Assembly (NCBI GenBank): GCA_003427395.1
Contig: BFEA01000020.1
Span: 3,084,148-3,115,490 of the forward strand
Length of the DNA: 31,343 nt
Direction of reading: 5' to 3'
Origin: Chara braunii
Lineage: Eukaryota; Streptophyta; Charophyceae; Charales; Characeae
Positions 1 through 9,957 of this stretch are shown in pieces. The notes under the pieces were generated by a model. It was not told the DNA's origin. It made no database searches and was given only the letters and a program-made list of their open reading frames with translations. Position 1 is the first letter of the stretch; every line of letters begins with the position of its first letter. The position numbers and the translations under genes were made by a program.

Positions 1-610
1 GACAGGCCGAGATAGGACAAGACAAGCAGAGAGACGAGCAGAGAGACGGGCAGAGAGAGGACGAGACAGGCCGAGATAGGACAAGACAAGCAGAGGGACG
101 GGCAGAGAGACAGGCAGAGACGGGCATAGAGAGGCAGACAGAGAGACGCAGAGAGACGCAGAGAGAAGCAGAGAGACGCAGAAAAAGGCAGCGAGACGCA
201 GCGAGACGCAGAGAGACGCAGAGAGACGCAGAGAGACGCAGAGAGACGCAGAGAGACGCACGGAGAGGCATAGAGAGGCAGAGAGAGAGGGCGAGGACGA
301 GACAGGCCGAGATAGGACAAGACAAGCAGAGAGACGGGCAGAGAGACGGGCAGAGAGACAAGCAGAGAGAGGACGATACAGGCCGAGATAGCACAAGACA
401 AGCAGAGGGACGGGCAGAGAGACAGGCTGAGAGAGGACGAGACAGGCCGAGATAGGACAAGACAAGTGGAGAGACGTGCGGAGACAGGCATAGGGAGGCA
501 CATCGAGGCAGACAGAAAGACGCAGAGACACGCAGAGACACGCAGAGACACGCAGAGAAACGCAGAGAAACGCAGAGAAACGCAGAGAAACGCACGGAGA
601 GGCATACAGA
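1..610. repeat. GA-rich minisatellite, two nested periodicities
   Basis: The block beginning gacaggccgagata recurs near 1, 64, 301, 376 and 441. Each copy is followed by runs of a 10-bp unit close to gcagagagac, densest at about 125-270 and 520-600. One strand is almost pure purine. No coding potential is seen. Confidence 0.9.
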
Positions 611-1180
611 GGCACAGAGAGAGGTTCAGCTACGTTCTCAGTTGAAAAGACAGTTTCGAAAGTAGAAAAGAAACTGAGGGATAAGCTCATAGCAACGTCG
701 GTTTGTGAGACACGAACACACGGCGTCAGGCAGCAGTGTGCTCGGAATAGAAAGCTAGGAGGGAGCGAGAAAAGGAGAATCACAAGGACATCAAATGGGA
801 GAAAGGATAGTGCGACACGGGAAAGACAGGTCGGCAAAATATGCGAGAACCGGCCAGTTTGACCCAAAAAAAAAACAGCAAAGGAGAAATAACGAGGGAA
901 GTACTGGTCGGATCGAGGGGAACGCAAACATTATCTATACCTACCTTCTACGCCCTCACGAGAATTCACAAAACTGCTTGCCTTCTATACAGAGGCAGAC
1001 CACTGCATGTGATATTATTCCGCGGGAAAAGCTAACAAAAGAACGGAGGAATTCACGCACGGATCGCCACGTGGCGCGATCGAGCGAATGGCTGAGAGCG
1101 TGCGGGGGTCACCTGAGATGGCTGATGTCCGTCCACGTCAGATACAATGCACAGGGAGGAATCCCTTAAGGCCAGTAACC
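611..1180. other. No gene recognised
   Basis: Mixed-composition sequence between two minisatellites. Short open frames exist near 795-1169, but none has convincing composition, repeated motifs or splice context. Confidence 0.5.
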
Positions 1181-1185
1181 CGTGG

Positions 1186-1500
1186 ACGAATCTGGGCCGA
1201 GCGGAGGAGGACGTGGGGAGGACGAAGGGAAGAACGTGGGGAAACACGTGGGAAGGAAGTGGGAACGTGGGGGAGGAAGTGGGGAGGACGTGGGTAAGGA
1301 CGTGGGGAAGAGCGTGGGGACGGACGTGGGGAGGAAGTGGGGACAACGTGGAGAAGAAATGGACACACAGAAGAGGAGGACGTGGGGAGGACGCAGGGAA
1401 GGACGTGGGGAAGAATCTGGGCCAAGCGGAGGACTTTGGGAGGACGTGAGGAAGGGCGTGGGGAAGCATCTGGGGCGAGCAGAGGACGTGGAGGAATCTG
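1186..1500. repeat. G-rich 12-bp minisatellite (GAGGACGTGGGG-like)
   Basis: Degenerate units close to gaggacgtgggg repeat across about 300 bp. They give low-complexity Gly/Glu/Asp/Val/Lys frames on the plus strand and Pro/Ser/His frames on the minus strand, which are artefacts of the repeat. Frequent GGGG runs give some G-quadruplex potential. An A18 run follows at 1540-1557. Confidence 0.85.
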
Positions 1501-1650
1501 GGGGGGGTGTGAACCGTCAGTAGACACCAGGAAGCTCAGAAAAAAAAAAAAAAAAAAGGAAGAAACAGGAACGGATTCTCCTTTCCAAGGACGCAGGAAC
1601 AAGAGGGTTGAAAATTTGAAAAAGAAGGGTTGAAATCGAGACACTGGCAC

Positions 1651-1920
1651 AGTAGTCATTTATTGGTTGAAGCACTATAGTCATCTACTGGTCGACGCAC
1701 AATCGCCATCCACTACGTACTCGAGGAACAACACATTGAAATGATAATGTCAACACATTGAAATGATAATGTTTATATGGTTTGGGACGACATGTTCGCT
1801 TACGTTGCCTTTGTATCGGTGACGGTAGTGGCAAATGGTTTGAGATGACATCTTCGCTTATGTTGAACGAAAGGGAAAATAGTTTGTATACGAGATTTTG
1901 TATCGGTGACTGTAGTGGCA
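1651..1920. repeat. Cluster of short direct repeats
   Basis: Three small duplications lie side by side: a ~25-bp imperfect repeat (agtcatttattggtt at 1654, again at 1679), a 22-bp tandem repeat starting at 1731 and 1753 (acacattgaaatgataatgt), and ttgtatcggtgac at 1811 and 1898 with the same flank. A second shared segment (ggtttgggacgacatg / ggtttgagatgacatc) is offset by 58 bp, so this is a mosaic, not one simple array. Confidence 0.7.
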
Positions 1921-1995
1921 AGCTACATGCGGCCGCGAGGAGAAATCGGAGACGCCCTGCGGACGAATGACCATTACAAAAGCTCTTCTACGCTT

Positions 1996-2158
1996 CAGTC
2001 CCAAACATAAAACCAGCCCCCTCTCTCTCTTTGTCTCTCTCTCTCTCGGGCGCGCGCGCGCGCGCACACACACAAACACCCCCCGCCCCGCCCCTCTTCC
2101 CGCCATACGATTGGGTCTGGTTCTGAATTTTGCACATTATTTGCGTTTGGATGCACAG

Positions 2159-2224
<66 letters not shown>

Positions 2225-2424
2225 CCCCCCCCCCACACACACAAACACAAACACTCCACCTCCCCCATTCCCTGTCTCTTATACACATCTAGATGTGTAT
2301 AAGAGACAGCTCTCTCCCCCCCCCACCCACACACACAAACACAAACACTCCACCTCCCCCATTCCCGTCATATGATATGGTTTGGTTCTGAGTTCTGTAC
2401 GTTCATTCCGTTTGTATTCACGGG

Positions 2425-2494
<70 letters not shown>

Positions 2495-2600
2495 CCCCCC
2501 ACCCACACACACAAACACAAACACTCCACCTCCCCCATTCCCGTCATATGATATGGTTTGGTTCTGAGTTCTGTACGTTCATTCCGTTTGTATTCACGGG

Positions 2601-2649
<49 letters not shown>

Positions 2650-2657
2650 CGTATGCA
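1996..2657. repeat. ~176-bp tandem repeat built on (CT)n with a C/CA-rich cap
   Basis: The unit is a long (CT)n tract, a C-run, a CA-rich stretch (acacacaaacacaaacac), cacctcccccattccc, then a ~70-bp unique piece containing ggtttggttctga. The acccac landmark recurs at 2325 and 2501, a 176-bp period, and a diverged earlier copy lies at about 2062-2220. The array is interrupted at 2272-2309 by an adapter, so copy number and order are unreliable. Ser/Leu or Arg/Glu open frames here are repeat artefacts. Confidence 0.85.
2272..2309. other. Nextera mate-pair junction adapter (sequencing artefact)
   Basis: Bases 2272-2290 read CTGTCTCTTATACACATCT, the Tn5 mosaic end used in Nextera kits. They are followed directly at 2291-2309 by its reverse complement AGATGTGTATAAGAGACAG. 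This 38-bp back-to-back arrangement is the circularisation junction of Nextera mate-pair libraries. It lies inside the 176-bp repeat, so an untrimmed mate-pair read was assembled and the two sides need not be neighbours in the genome. Confidence 0.97.
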
Positions 2658-2659
2658 TA

Positions 2660-3376
2660 CCGAAACGCTCGCGGGCGGAAACACGCCAACGTGCCTCCGT
2701 TCAGCCTTGACCCGTATCTACTCCGCGAATTGCGTGGCGGGCGGGAGTGCCCGAACGAATGGCGGAGATATGTACACCGGCGGCGACAAGCCAAATACCT
2801 TCACTGACAATGTCTGCGCGGGGGCACTACTGACTGTCGCACGTGACAATCACCATGTGCTCAAGGGAAAACCACAATGTTCGTACACTACCTTTGGCCA
2901 ACAAGCCGGCATATCTTGAAGCCGGGTCTCCCAGTTCGGAGGTTAAAATCAACTCATTTTGCACTTAAATTGGTCAACCAGTGCGTATCAGTGTATCTCC
3001 GGAAATACATTGGTTGTATCAGTCCGCTGAGAGTTTCTACGTGGAGGCGACGACCTGTCAACCGGGCCCAAGCGACACGCCGCCACGTGCACGCCTTCCG
3101 TTCAAATCGCTTCATCTCGAACGGTCGAGGTTCGGGCGCACGGCGCCGGCTACGAGCGCAAAGGGCGAGTTGCCGGCTCAGGGTCGGGATTCGTGCGCGG
3201 GGAACGAGCTTCGTGCACTCTTGTGTGTGTGAGTGTGTGTGTTTCTTATGCGTCCATGCCCTTGTGTCTGTTCTCGCGCTCGCGCGGACTACCGGGCACG
3301 TAACCCGAAGATGAGGAGGCGAAAGAGAGATAGGGAAAAGGGGTGCGCAGGGGCGTCTTGTTCTTTGTACACTCAC
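2660..3376. other. No gene confidently recognised
   Basis: GC-moderate sequence right of the microsatellite block. Overlapping open frames on both strands (for example minus 2954-3376) are Arg/Thr/Ser-rich without recognisable motifs. If the exon at 3377-3774 is real, this stretch begins with its downstream intron. Confidence 0.45.
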
Positions 3377-3774
3377 CTCCCAGCTGCGGCAAGACCGACG
3401 AGTGACTCCTGCAACCGCCTGAGGGCGCTCGTGACAGCAGGCATCTGTAACGCCATGGTCTTGTTTAGACGGGGAAGTGCGACCGGAGGCGAAGCCGGGG
3501 AATGTCCCATCTGGGTAACATTGAGATGCATTTTTCTGTAAAATAGCGCCTGAAGCTGAGCCATGATGTCTCCGATAACTCCAGATTCGCTTCCACCTCC
3601 AATTCCTCCAGCACCGCCAAGGCCGCTAGCCATCGAAGTCGCCCCCATTTTCCTCCTCTTTCCCCCCCTCCTGCTTCTTTTTCTTCTCCTCCTTCTGCTG
3701 CTGCTGATCTTTCTGCTTCTTCCGCTTCGGCTTCTGCTACTGCCACTAGCTCGGCAGATTCGTGCGCAACCAGA
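3377..3774 (-). CDS. Probable internal exon of an unknown gene (RS-rich then Gly-rich)
   Basis: The minus-strand frame is open from just after a TGA at 3775-3777 down to 3373. It first encodes an Arg/Ser-rich basic stretch, then a Gly-rich linker (GLGGAGGIGGGSESG), then a well-mixed segment (VIGDIMAQLQALFYRKMHLN, later LPRLNKTMALQMPAVTSALR). The apparent stop is a TGA inside GGGAG|GTGAGT, a consensus 5' splice site, so I place the exon end at 3377 and the intron start at 3376. The 5' end is uncertain: the Arg/Ser part comes from trinucleotide-like runs next to a C7 run and may be intronic. A Met at 3648 could instead be a start. I do not recognise the family. Confidence 0.4.
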
Positions 3775-3777
3775 TCA

Positions 3778-4560
3778 ACATGCGACGCTGATTGCCGCAC
3801 CCACGCCTACCTGCCATACACTCTATTATCTCCGTTACCACCATACACTCAAACTCAAATCTCCAGTCTTCTGCTTAATCCCCGTTCACTTCTTCCGCAG
3901 TTACCACCCTTCATCCTCACACCGTCTGATTTCCCGCGCTTCTTGGCCGCCATGTTATCTAGAATATAACGTGTTTCTCATAAGGAGAGATTTACTACCT
4001 CACCACGCTTCCCTGTCCCCGGTCACAAAGTGGTGGGAGGGAACCTCGATCTACTTCCGAACACTCTCTCTCCCCCCTTAGGTCCTTCAGCGAACCGCTT
4101 CCACTCCCTCCACCCAAACCTCGCTCTCGCCCACTCCCACGGCCAAACGGTAGTTTTCCCAGGTCAGATGCTTGTATACTGCCGCCGTCTCCGTATCCTC
4201 CCGCCGTTTCTACGCACTCCCGCCGTTTTTGTATACCCCCGTTTCTACCTTAGCATTGTCGATTCGCTCGCCTTTGCTCTCCACTCCGCTTCATGAGAAC
4301 TCCACTCAGCCGACAATTCGGTTTTAACCTTCGGAGACTCGCAGCCGCGGTTTGCTCGCCTTCAAATTCACCAACACTTCCACCTCCCCTCACGTCTTGC
4401 GCCCTCGCTGCTGCTGCAATAGGCAACTTTTTTCTCCTACCCCCGATCCTGTTAATATTGTGACAAGCGCTCGAATGTCGTCTCTTACTTCGCTGTCCAC
4501 TTGAAGCACACGTGCTAAGTCTTCTACCCCCTTCCTCATTTGTAGAGGTTACTACTGAGG
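3778..4560. other. No gene confidently recognised
   Basis: Pyrimidine-rich plus strand, repeatedly rich in ctccc and ccgcc. Plus-strand open frames near 3563-4081 and 4030-4296 are Pro/Leu/Ser-rich and look compositional. The stretch could hold introns of genes on either strand. Confidence 0.4.
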
Positions 4561-5168
4561 AAGAAAAAAGAAAGAAAAGAGAAACTACTGCCTGTCAACC
4601 ACCTCCCTTCGACAGTTCGTTGCTCCCACGATTACCCCAAGAACCTCCCACGCACCGTCGGAGTCAATATGCCTTGGTCCATATCGCCGGGGCCAACCGC
4701 ATGACATCCGGCCTACAGCCACTGACCTCCTCCGCCCAAGGCCATAGCCAACCGGCAAAACCAGATAGGAGTAGTCTGCCCGAAGTGCAGCCAACAGTGG
4801 ACAGCCCCAAGTAGGCTTGAGAAATCAAGGGGTGGAGAAATGACATCTCTCTCCGCAGAGAAGGCGCATCTTCTCAATTAAGATCAGGGCAAGGCACTAA
4901 AGGTGCTTTTGGTCAGTCCTGCACCCTCGTCCGAAAAAAGTTCGATTTAACTGGTGCACACTCCAAGCGCGGCTGCGGGATATGTCAGAAATATCAAGTA
5001 CGCATTATCAACTGCCCGAGCGCGTATGTCAGACGCACCTTCGTCAAAATCCGCACATTCCCCAAGTATTCTTCGGCACACCCGTCTCGTCAAGCTGTAT
5101 ACCTGCAGCTCAACTTCCTGGTGATTGCTGGCATGGCACTCTCTGACCACATCGGCACTCTAATGTAG
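4561..5168 (+). pseudogene. Broken coding relic with two CxxC pairs, family unknown
   Basis: Two plus-strand frames carry consecutive coding-like sequence. The first (codons in register with 4561) runs to about 4935 and includes VCPKCSQQW and SRGGEMTSLSAEKAHLLN; it has in-frame TGA at 4702 and 4723 and TAA at 4879. The second is open from 4923 to a TAG at 5166-5168 and includes CGICQKYQVRIINC, then a hydrophobic C-terminus (LNFLVIAGMALSDHIG). The frames meet at an A6 run (4934-4939), where a one-base loss would explain the switch. Paired CxxC motifs suggest metal binding but do not identify a family. A pyrimidine-rich acceptor-like CAG at 4856-4858 is an alternative: an exon starting at 4859. 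Confidence 0.4.
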
Positions 5169-5199
5169 GGCAGCTGCTTTTCCTTCTGCCTGTCGACAT

Positions 5200-5202
<3 letters not shown>

Positions 5203-5276
<74 letters not shown>

Positions 5277-5277
5277 N

Positions 5278-5370
<93 letters not shown>
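5203..5370. repeat. (CT)n/(CA)n compound microsatellite with an N
   Basis: About 120 bp of uninterrupted CT dinucleotides is followed by about 48 bp of CA. A single N at 5277 marks an unresolved base or collapsed gap, so the true length is unknown. Confidence 0.97.
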
Positions 5371-5371
<1 letters not shown>

Positions 5372-6440
5372 CGTTACATTAGCCAGTTGCCCGGGCCCAT
5401 TCGTCCCCACTCTCTCGTGAAAACTTGCAGACAACGAAAAATACCATATTCACAACCACACCCCTTTCGTTTGCTCCCCCTGTCTCTGTGGTTTGGCCAC
5501 GTCGCTGATGTAGCTCGCTTGTACTGCAGTATGACGAGTGACGTGGTGAAAACCGTATATTTATGAGCGATATCCAGTCATAGTATTAGCCTGCCCGCGG
5601 TAACGAGCGTCAAGCCTCTTCCCTTTTGTCAGGGGTGTCAAGCCTCTTCCCTATTGTCAGGGGTGAAAGAATTGCGAATGGCACACATTTCTAGAGAGGA
5701 AAAGAGGGAAGGGAGTCGGTCGAAGATGCTGAACTCCCGACCGAACAGAGGCGATCCCAACCCGCCACCAGGGAGGAGGAGAGTAAGCAGAGCACTAACT
5801 AAAGCACAGGAAGAAACAGTAGACAGAAACTACTACCTAGCTCACCTCTCGACCACGAATCACTGGCTCCGCTACGACAATGTCCATCACCTGGCATATC
5901 CCTTCCGCCTCTTCACTCCCTTCGCGAGACACATTATTACCTCCTGCCTCCCGCTCCTCTCACCTCTCCTTCTACTACCCTCCTTCCTTCCTCAGGCTCC
6001 TCACGGTCTAGCCACGTGTTAACTTAAACTACGAGAGTGAGTCATGATCACGGGTGATAAGCACAGACATAGAAGCGCTCCTCGTTCTATAGACTGCTCC
6101 TATATCCCATCCAGCCAGAGGTGAAGATGCTCCGTTTCCGTCCTGCGGACAACAATGCCACCTAACTTCAAATGAACCCCACAGGGAAGAGGAGGTAGGG
6201 ATGGTAGGGAGGAACGAAGAAAGACCTGCTGCATTCTACACTCCACCGGTCTGTCTACTCAAGACCTTGCGCCGGTCTGTCTACACATCTCTTCGAAGAC
6301 GGACACAAGGGGGCGCCAATGCTGAACGAACAGCTCCCAGCTGATCGCCCGCAACTTGCGCTGTTCGCACACCTCCCTCCCTTCCCTCCAAACTCCGAAC
6401 CCCTGCACTTCGCTCTCTCCACTACTTGTGTACAGTTGAT
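5371..6440. other. No firm gene; 28-bp tandem duplication at 5611-5666
   Basis: The unit caagcctcttccct...gtcaggggtgt occurs at 5611 and 5639. A plus-strand frame at 5654-6022 (122 codons) begins with hydrophilic sequence that could be coding (AHISREEKREGSRSKMLN) and ends Leu/Pro-rich, which argues against it. I leave it uncalled. Confidence 0.45.
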
Positions 6441-6518
6441 TGCCTCCCCGTCCTTCCGACCTCTCTTGCCTCCCCGTCCTTCCGACCTCTCTTACCTCCC
6501 CGACCCCCACTTCGACTC
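6441..6518. repeat. 26-bp tandem repeat, 2.5 copies
   Basis: The unit tgcctccccgtccttccgac plus ctctct starts at 6441 and 6467, with a partial third copy (tacctccccg) at 6493. It lies inside low-confidence open frames on both strands. Confidence 0.85.
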
Positions 6519-7620
6519 CCACCCACTTCCACCTCGTCGGCCTACACTCGCGGGAGGAGACAGCGATGCACGCAGTCACCGTAAATTCGCTTCGTCTTTC
6601 CCTGTCAGCATTAGCAAGTGACACCCGTCGAGCACTCTTCCAACACTCCCCAAATATAAAAATCGCGAATGCACGTCGCCACGTTCTGCAGTAAGATACG
6701 TTCCGCATTTTCGCACTTGGAAAATACTGGAAAGAGCCCGGACCCAGTTCGAGCGGGCAAACACAAGTTGACAGGTGGGATCAACCCGCGGCGATCGCCT
6801 CGCCTCCGCCGCCCCCCCGCCTCGCCTCCGCTGCGCCCAGCCCGCCAAGCCCTCGGCTTCGCTAGCCTTCCCTGACCTACTGCGTCTGCCAGGTGAAACC
6901 GAAACGTGGGCTTGCTTCGTTAGGCTGAGGAGCGACTTTCGATGGGGCGGTAGGTTGTCGCACGAACATCACTCATTGCACGACAAGTTGTGCCGCCCCA
7001 GGCCAGGCCGGCCTGAACGAGGAAATGGGCGGCACATCTCTCAGTAGGAGTCAGGCCGGAGATCCATCGGAGATCCCACCGCACGTCCGATTGGGAAACG
7101 CAACCCCCCTCCTCCCAGTCTGATCCCCCATCGAAATCGGAAAACAGGGTTCAACAAAAGCCCCAGCCCGCCCGTAATAGGATCGATTCCATCTACGACC
7201 CAAATTGTCTCCGAACAGGAAATTATTATTGAGAAAAAGGTGGAAGTGTCCGAAGTGAAAAAAAAAAAAAAGGATTGATGAAGAGTGCTCTTGTGTGTTC
7301 TTTTCCTGTTCTTTGTTCGGGATACTTGACCTCGTTCATGATTGGGGCAAAACGAAACCCGAGAAAACAACAACCAAAAAGAACAAAAAAAACGAAACAA
7401 CATTCGCAGGGAGTGGCTGCGAGGCACAGGACGGGATGCAGAACGACCCCTGCCCTCGTGCGCCAGGCGGGCCCGCACCTGGCCCGTCCGCTCCGTTCGA
7501 CGAAGAGCACGCCACCGTGTACCGACCCTGCACGGGTTCCTACGGCCGCTCTCGCTGTCTCGCTTGGTGGGGCCTGTCTGCTCTTTTCTTCTTCTTTTTT
7601 CCCCTTCATTTTTGAACCGT
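6519..7620. other. No gene recognised; homopolymer-rich
   Basis: Contains A-rich runs near 7259-7272 and 7380-7392 and a T-rich run near 7590. The 339-codon minus-strand open frame at 7041-8060 passes through these runs (giving poly-Phe) and is antisense to better coding signal at 7645-8304, so I do not call it. Confidence 0.5.
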
Positions 7621-7660
7621 AGCATTTGCATACGGAACTGAGCATTTGCATACGGAACTG
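7621..7660. repeat. Exact 20-bp tandem duplication
   Basis: agcatttgcatacggaactg occurs twice with no mismatch, at 7621-7640 and 7641-7660. An exact copy implies a recent event. Confidence 0.95.
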
Positions 7661-8307
7661 ACCGACCTCCCCTCTGTCCCAATAACCGTAGAGACTGTTC
7701 TTTCCTCTCTCGTCCTCCGCCTACCTCCCTCCCTCCCCGCCAAACGTGTCGCCGAATTCGAACTCCTGAAGTGTTTTTTGCATGTGAGCACCCGTAATCG
7801 GACTGCCTCCCAACCATAGCACATCCATCAGTGGGCTCCGCGCCCTCTGCAGACTGGCCTCTTCGGACTGTCCACGGCCGGGTCCCACATTGTGACACCA
7901 GGTAGCGGGAAACCAAAAGCAAGTGCATTGAATGTGGACAAACAGGGGGGCCCGAAGTCATAAGAACACACACCAGGGGCCGGGACAGACTAGCATCGTT
8001 TAAAACGATGTGTGGCGTTCTTTTCTCATTTAAAAACGCATAAACAATGCTACTTTTCATTTACACGAATGCAGAGAAGAGGACCCAACGAACGAAAAAT
8101 CACGGGCCTGACATCGACATCATGACAGTACAGGCTGTGCATCCACAGTTCCTCCAACCCGGTACATCTGCATGCGACCTTCCCACCGGCCTGTTCCCAG
8201 TCTTCCATGGAAATCTCAATATTGAATATTCTCAATTTCTGCAAAAACAAAAAAAAAAAAGCAAGGCGCGAAGTTTCAAAATCAGCCCCCCCCTAAAGAC
8301 ACCATAG
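7645..8307 (+). pseudogene. Coding-like relic with a KCxxCGQ motif, family unknown
   Basis: One plus-strand frame spans about 220 codons with three internal stops (TAA 7795, TAG 7903, TAA 8041) before TAG at 8305. Segments between stops have protein-like composition: EVFFACEHP, then DCLPTIAHPSVGSAPSADWP, then KCIECGQTGGPEVIRTHTRG around 7921-7980, then after the last stop HGPDIDIMTVQAVHPQFLQP and ACDLPTGLFPVFHG. The KCxxCG core recurs about 665 bp downstream. The Cys pair resembles half of a zinc knuckle, but no CCHC completes it. Composition and partial stop depletion are the only support. Confidence 0.35.
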
Positions 8308-8640
8308 AATTGAAGCTTCGCACCAACGCAAAGTAGCCAACTAAATGGCCAACAAATGAATTTTCAAAAATTGTACTGGCCGGTGGGCAGCTCCCTCCAT
8401 AAAAACAAAGAGAATCGACATTAGCAGTCAATACGCAAAAAGATCAACGACTGACCTTTGTCACGGACAGCCGCACGTGATCGAAAACCACAGAGCACAA
8501 GCGTAAATCGGACCTAGCCGGTCTTGGCTCCAGGTAGCGGGAAAACAAAAGGAAGTGCTTTCCCCCCCTCTCAAAAAAAAAGGAAGTGCGTTCAATGTGG
8601 ACAAAAAAGGGGGTCCAAAGTCGTAAGAACACCGACTTCT
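7902..8640 (+). repeat. Two diverged copies of a KCxxCGQ-encoding module
   Basis: Copy 1 (7902-7975) and copy 2 (8532-8633) share aggtagcgggaaa, then aagtgc[a/g]tt[g/c]aatgtggac, then gtc[a/g]taagaacac. Copy 2 contains an extra ~35 bp with C- and A-runs. Both read KC-x2-CGQ in the same register (KCIECGQ and KCVQCGQ), so the repeat may descend from duplicated coding sequence. Confidence 0.75.
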
Positions 8641-8712
8641 TCAGGGCAGATACTCACACTAGGACCTAAGGTCACAAATATTTGAGGTACTGCCAATTTG
8701 CAACTTTGGGTA

Positions 8713-8757
8713 CCCGTGTGGTCACACGGGCGGACTCTGTCCTCAAAGGACACAGTC
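8713..8757. other. Two adjacent hairpins (copy 1)
   Basis: cccgtgtg (8713-8720) pairs with cacacggg (8723-8730) around a 2-nt loop. Immediately after, gactctgtcct (8733-8743) pairs with aggacacagtc (8747-8757) with one mismatch and a 3-nt loop. ggccctgaca follows. A related module is at 9866-9900. Confidence 0.7.
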
Positions 8758-8938
8758 GCGGCCCTGACATTTGCACCTCGCAGGAACTGCAGGTAGTCAC
8801 ACTGCTTACACTCAAGAATATATAGAGGGGGGGGGGGGTTTCAATGCTCAAATAACACGCGTTTCTTTTCTTTCTCATGCACGAATTTCTTTTTTTTTTT
8901 TTCCCTCAAAATTCAATTTCATTACTCAAATCATTCAG

Positions 8939-9126
8939 AGGCTGGAGTCCTCTACATCACTTCCCCGTTCAAACTGGTGTCTGGAAACGTCATCCAACTT
9001 CGCTTACAGGCTGAAAACCTGCAGGTCTTTCCTTCAGACCCAGCAGCTCGTTGGCTGCATAGTCATCTACAGACCACAGACTACCCTACCTAATTCCTAC
9101 AGATGGTGCAGTTTTCCCTGTACAGC
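8939..9126 (+). pseudogene. Exon-like coding fragment, family unknown
   Basis: A T-rich tract (8888-8902) and cattcag at 8932-8938 form a good 3' splice acceptor. The following frame reads EAGVLYITSPFKLVSGNVIQ, LRLQAENLQVFPSDPAARWL and HSHLQTTDYPT, then TAA at 9091, then FLQMVQFSLYS and TAG at 9127. Residue usage is strongly protein-like up to the TAA. A longer open frame in another register (8771-9397, 208 codons) crosses a G-run and the T-run and looks less natural in this part, although its 3' end (about 9205-9380) is also plausible. Confidence 0.35.
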
Positions 9127-9957
9127 TAGCAAAATCCTACGGAGTTCCCTACTCAAAAGAGGAGTAGCCGCCAATGTTAAACCACTAGTACTTGGCCCAG
9201 CTATTGATGCCGAGCCGGGAAACGCCCTGCGTGCCAAGTTTTGTCAAACCGATGGTTCGGCGTTTTATTTCAATTTTGGCTGGCGCCTCCAGCCATTGTG
9301 GTCTGGTACCCCGAAGCCCATCGGTTGCCGCGCGTTAACGGGAAACACCCGCCGCCGATGTATGGGCCAAGTAATGGTGGTTAAAAAAATCCTATAACAA
9401 AACAAGCAATGAGATTTACTACGAATGCTGCTAAAATACGACCCTACCTCCCATTCCAGAGGCTATAAAGGTCTGGGGATTGCATCCAAGAGGCTACACC
9501 TACTATTAGTCTACGATGTTTGTTCTACCCCAGTCCTATTCTCGGGACATGCACAAATGTCTAAAAATACCTCACTGAGAAAGAAAAAATTAAAAAGGTA
9601 ATTTGAGACCATCTTTGGAGGTGGTCTCAAAAAGGGTCCGCCTGCGGCCCCACAGGGTGCTGACAAAAGGGTAACAAAAACGTACAATTGGGTAGCAGAC
9701 CTCTCCAATGTGACCCGAAAACTGCCTCAACTTTTGGGATTTAAGGTCATCAGGTCCTCGTGTGAGTATGCCCTCAGGGCATACTTACACGCGGACCAAA
9801 AACCTCAAACTTTTGCCTCTAACTTTTGAGGCATTTGGGTAGGCTTGTTTGGGACTTTTGGTCCTCCTGTGGTCACACGGACGGACGAACGTCGTCCGTC
9901 ATGGCCCTAACACTTCGCCCGCTGGGCAAGTTGCATAGTCGCATCAGTGAGGACTAA
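9127..9957. other. No clear gene; diverged direct repeats and an imperfect palindrome
   Basis: cccgaaaa...ttttgggatttaaggtcat...ggtcctcgtgtgagtatgccctca occurs at about 9714-9777 and 9984-10047. In the first copy gtgtgagtatgccct (9761-9775) pairs with agggcatacttacac (9777-9791) with one mismatch, a 15-bp stem around a single base. A plus-strand reading of about 9205-9720 is partly protein-like but has several stops. Confidence 0.6.
9866..9900. other. Two adjacent hairpins (copy 2)
   Basis: cctgtg and cacacgg (9866-9880) form a short bulged stem. gacggacga (9880-9888) pairs perfectly with tcgtccgtc (9892-9900) around acg. ggccctaaca follows, matching ggccctgaca after the hairpins at 8713-8757. 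Confidence 0.7.

Noticed and set aside
1053-1659. Several ORFs of 60-170 codons on both strands
   Set aside because: They are translations of the 12-bp G-rich minisatellite.
1967-2658. Ser/Leu and Arg/Glu ORFs
   Set aside because: Dinucleotide repeats are open in all frames, and the adapter junction lies within them.
7041-8060. Longest single ORF in the window (339 codons, minus strand)
   Set aside because: It passes through a run of A on the plus strand (poly-Phe), the 20-bp tandem duplication and Arg/Gly-rich GC sequence, and is antisense to more protein-like sequence at 7645-8304.
8771-9397. 208-codon plus-strand ORF as one gene
   Set aside because: It crosses a G-run and a long T-run that looks like a splice-acceptor tract; a different register is better at 8939-9090. 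Only its 3' end remains plausible.
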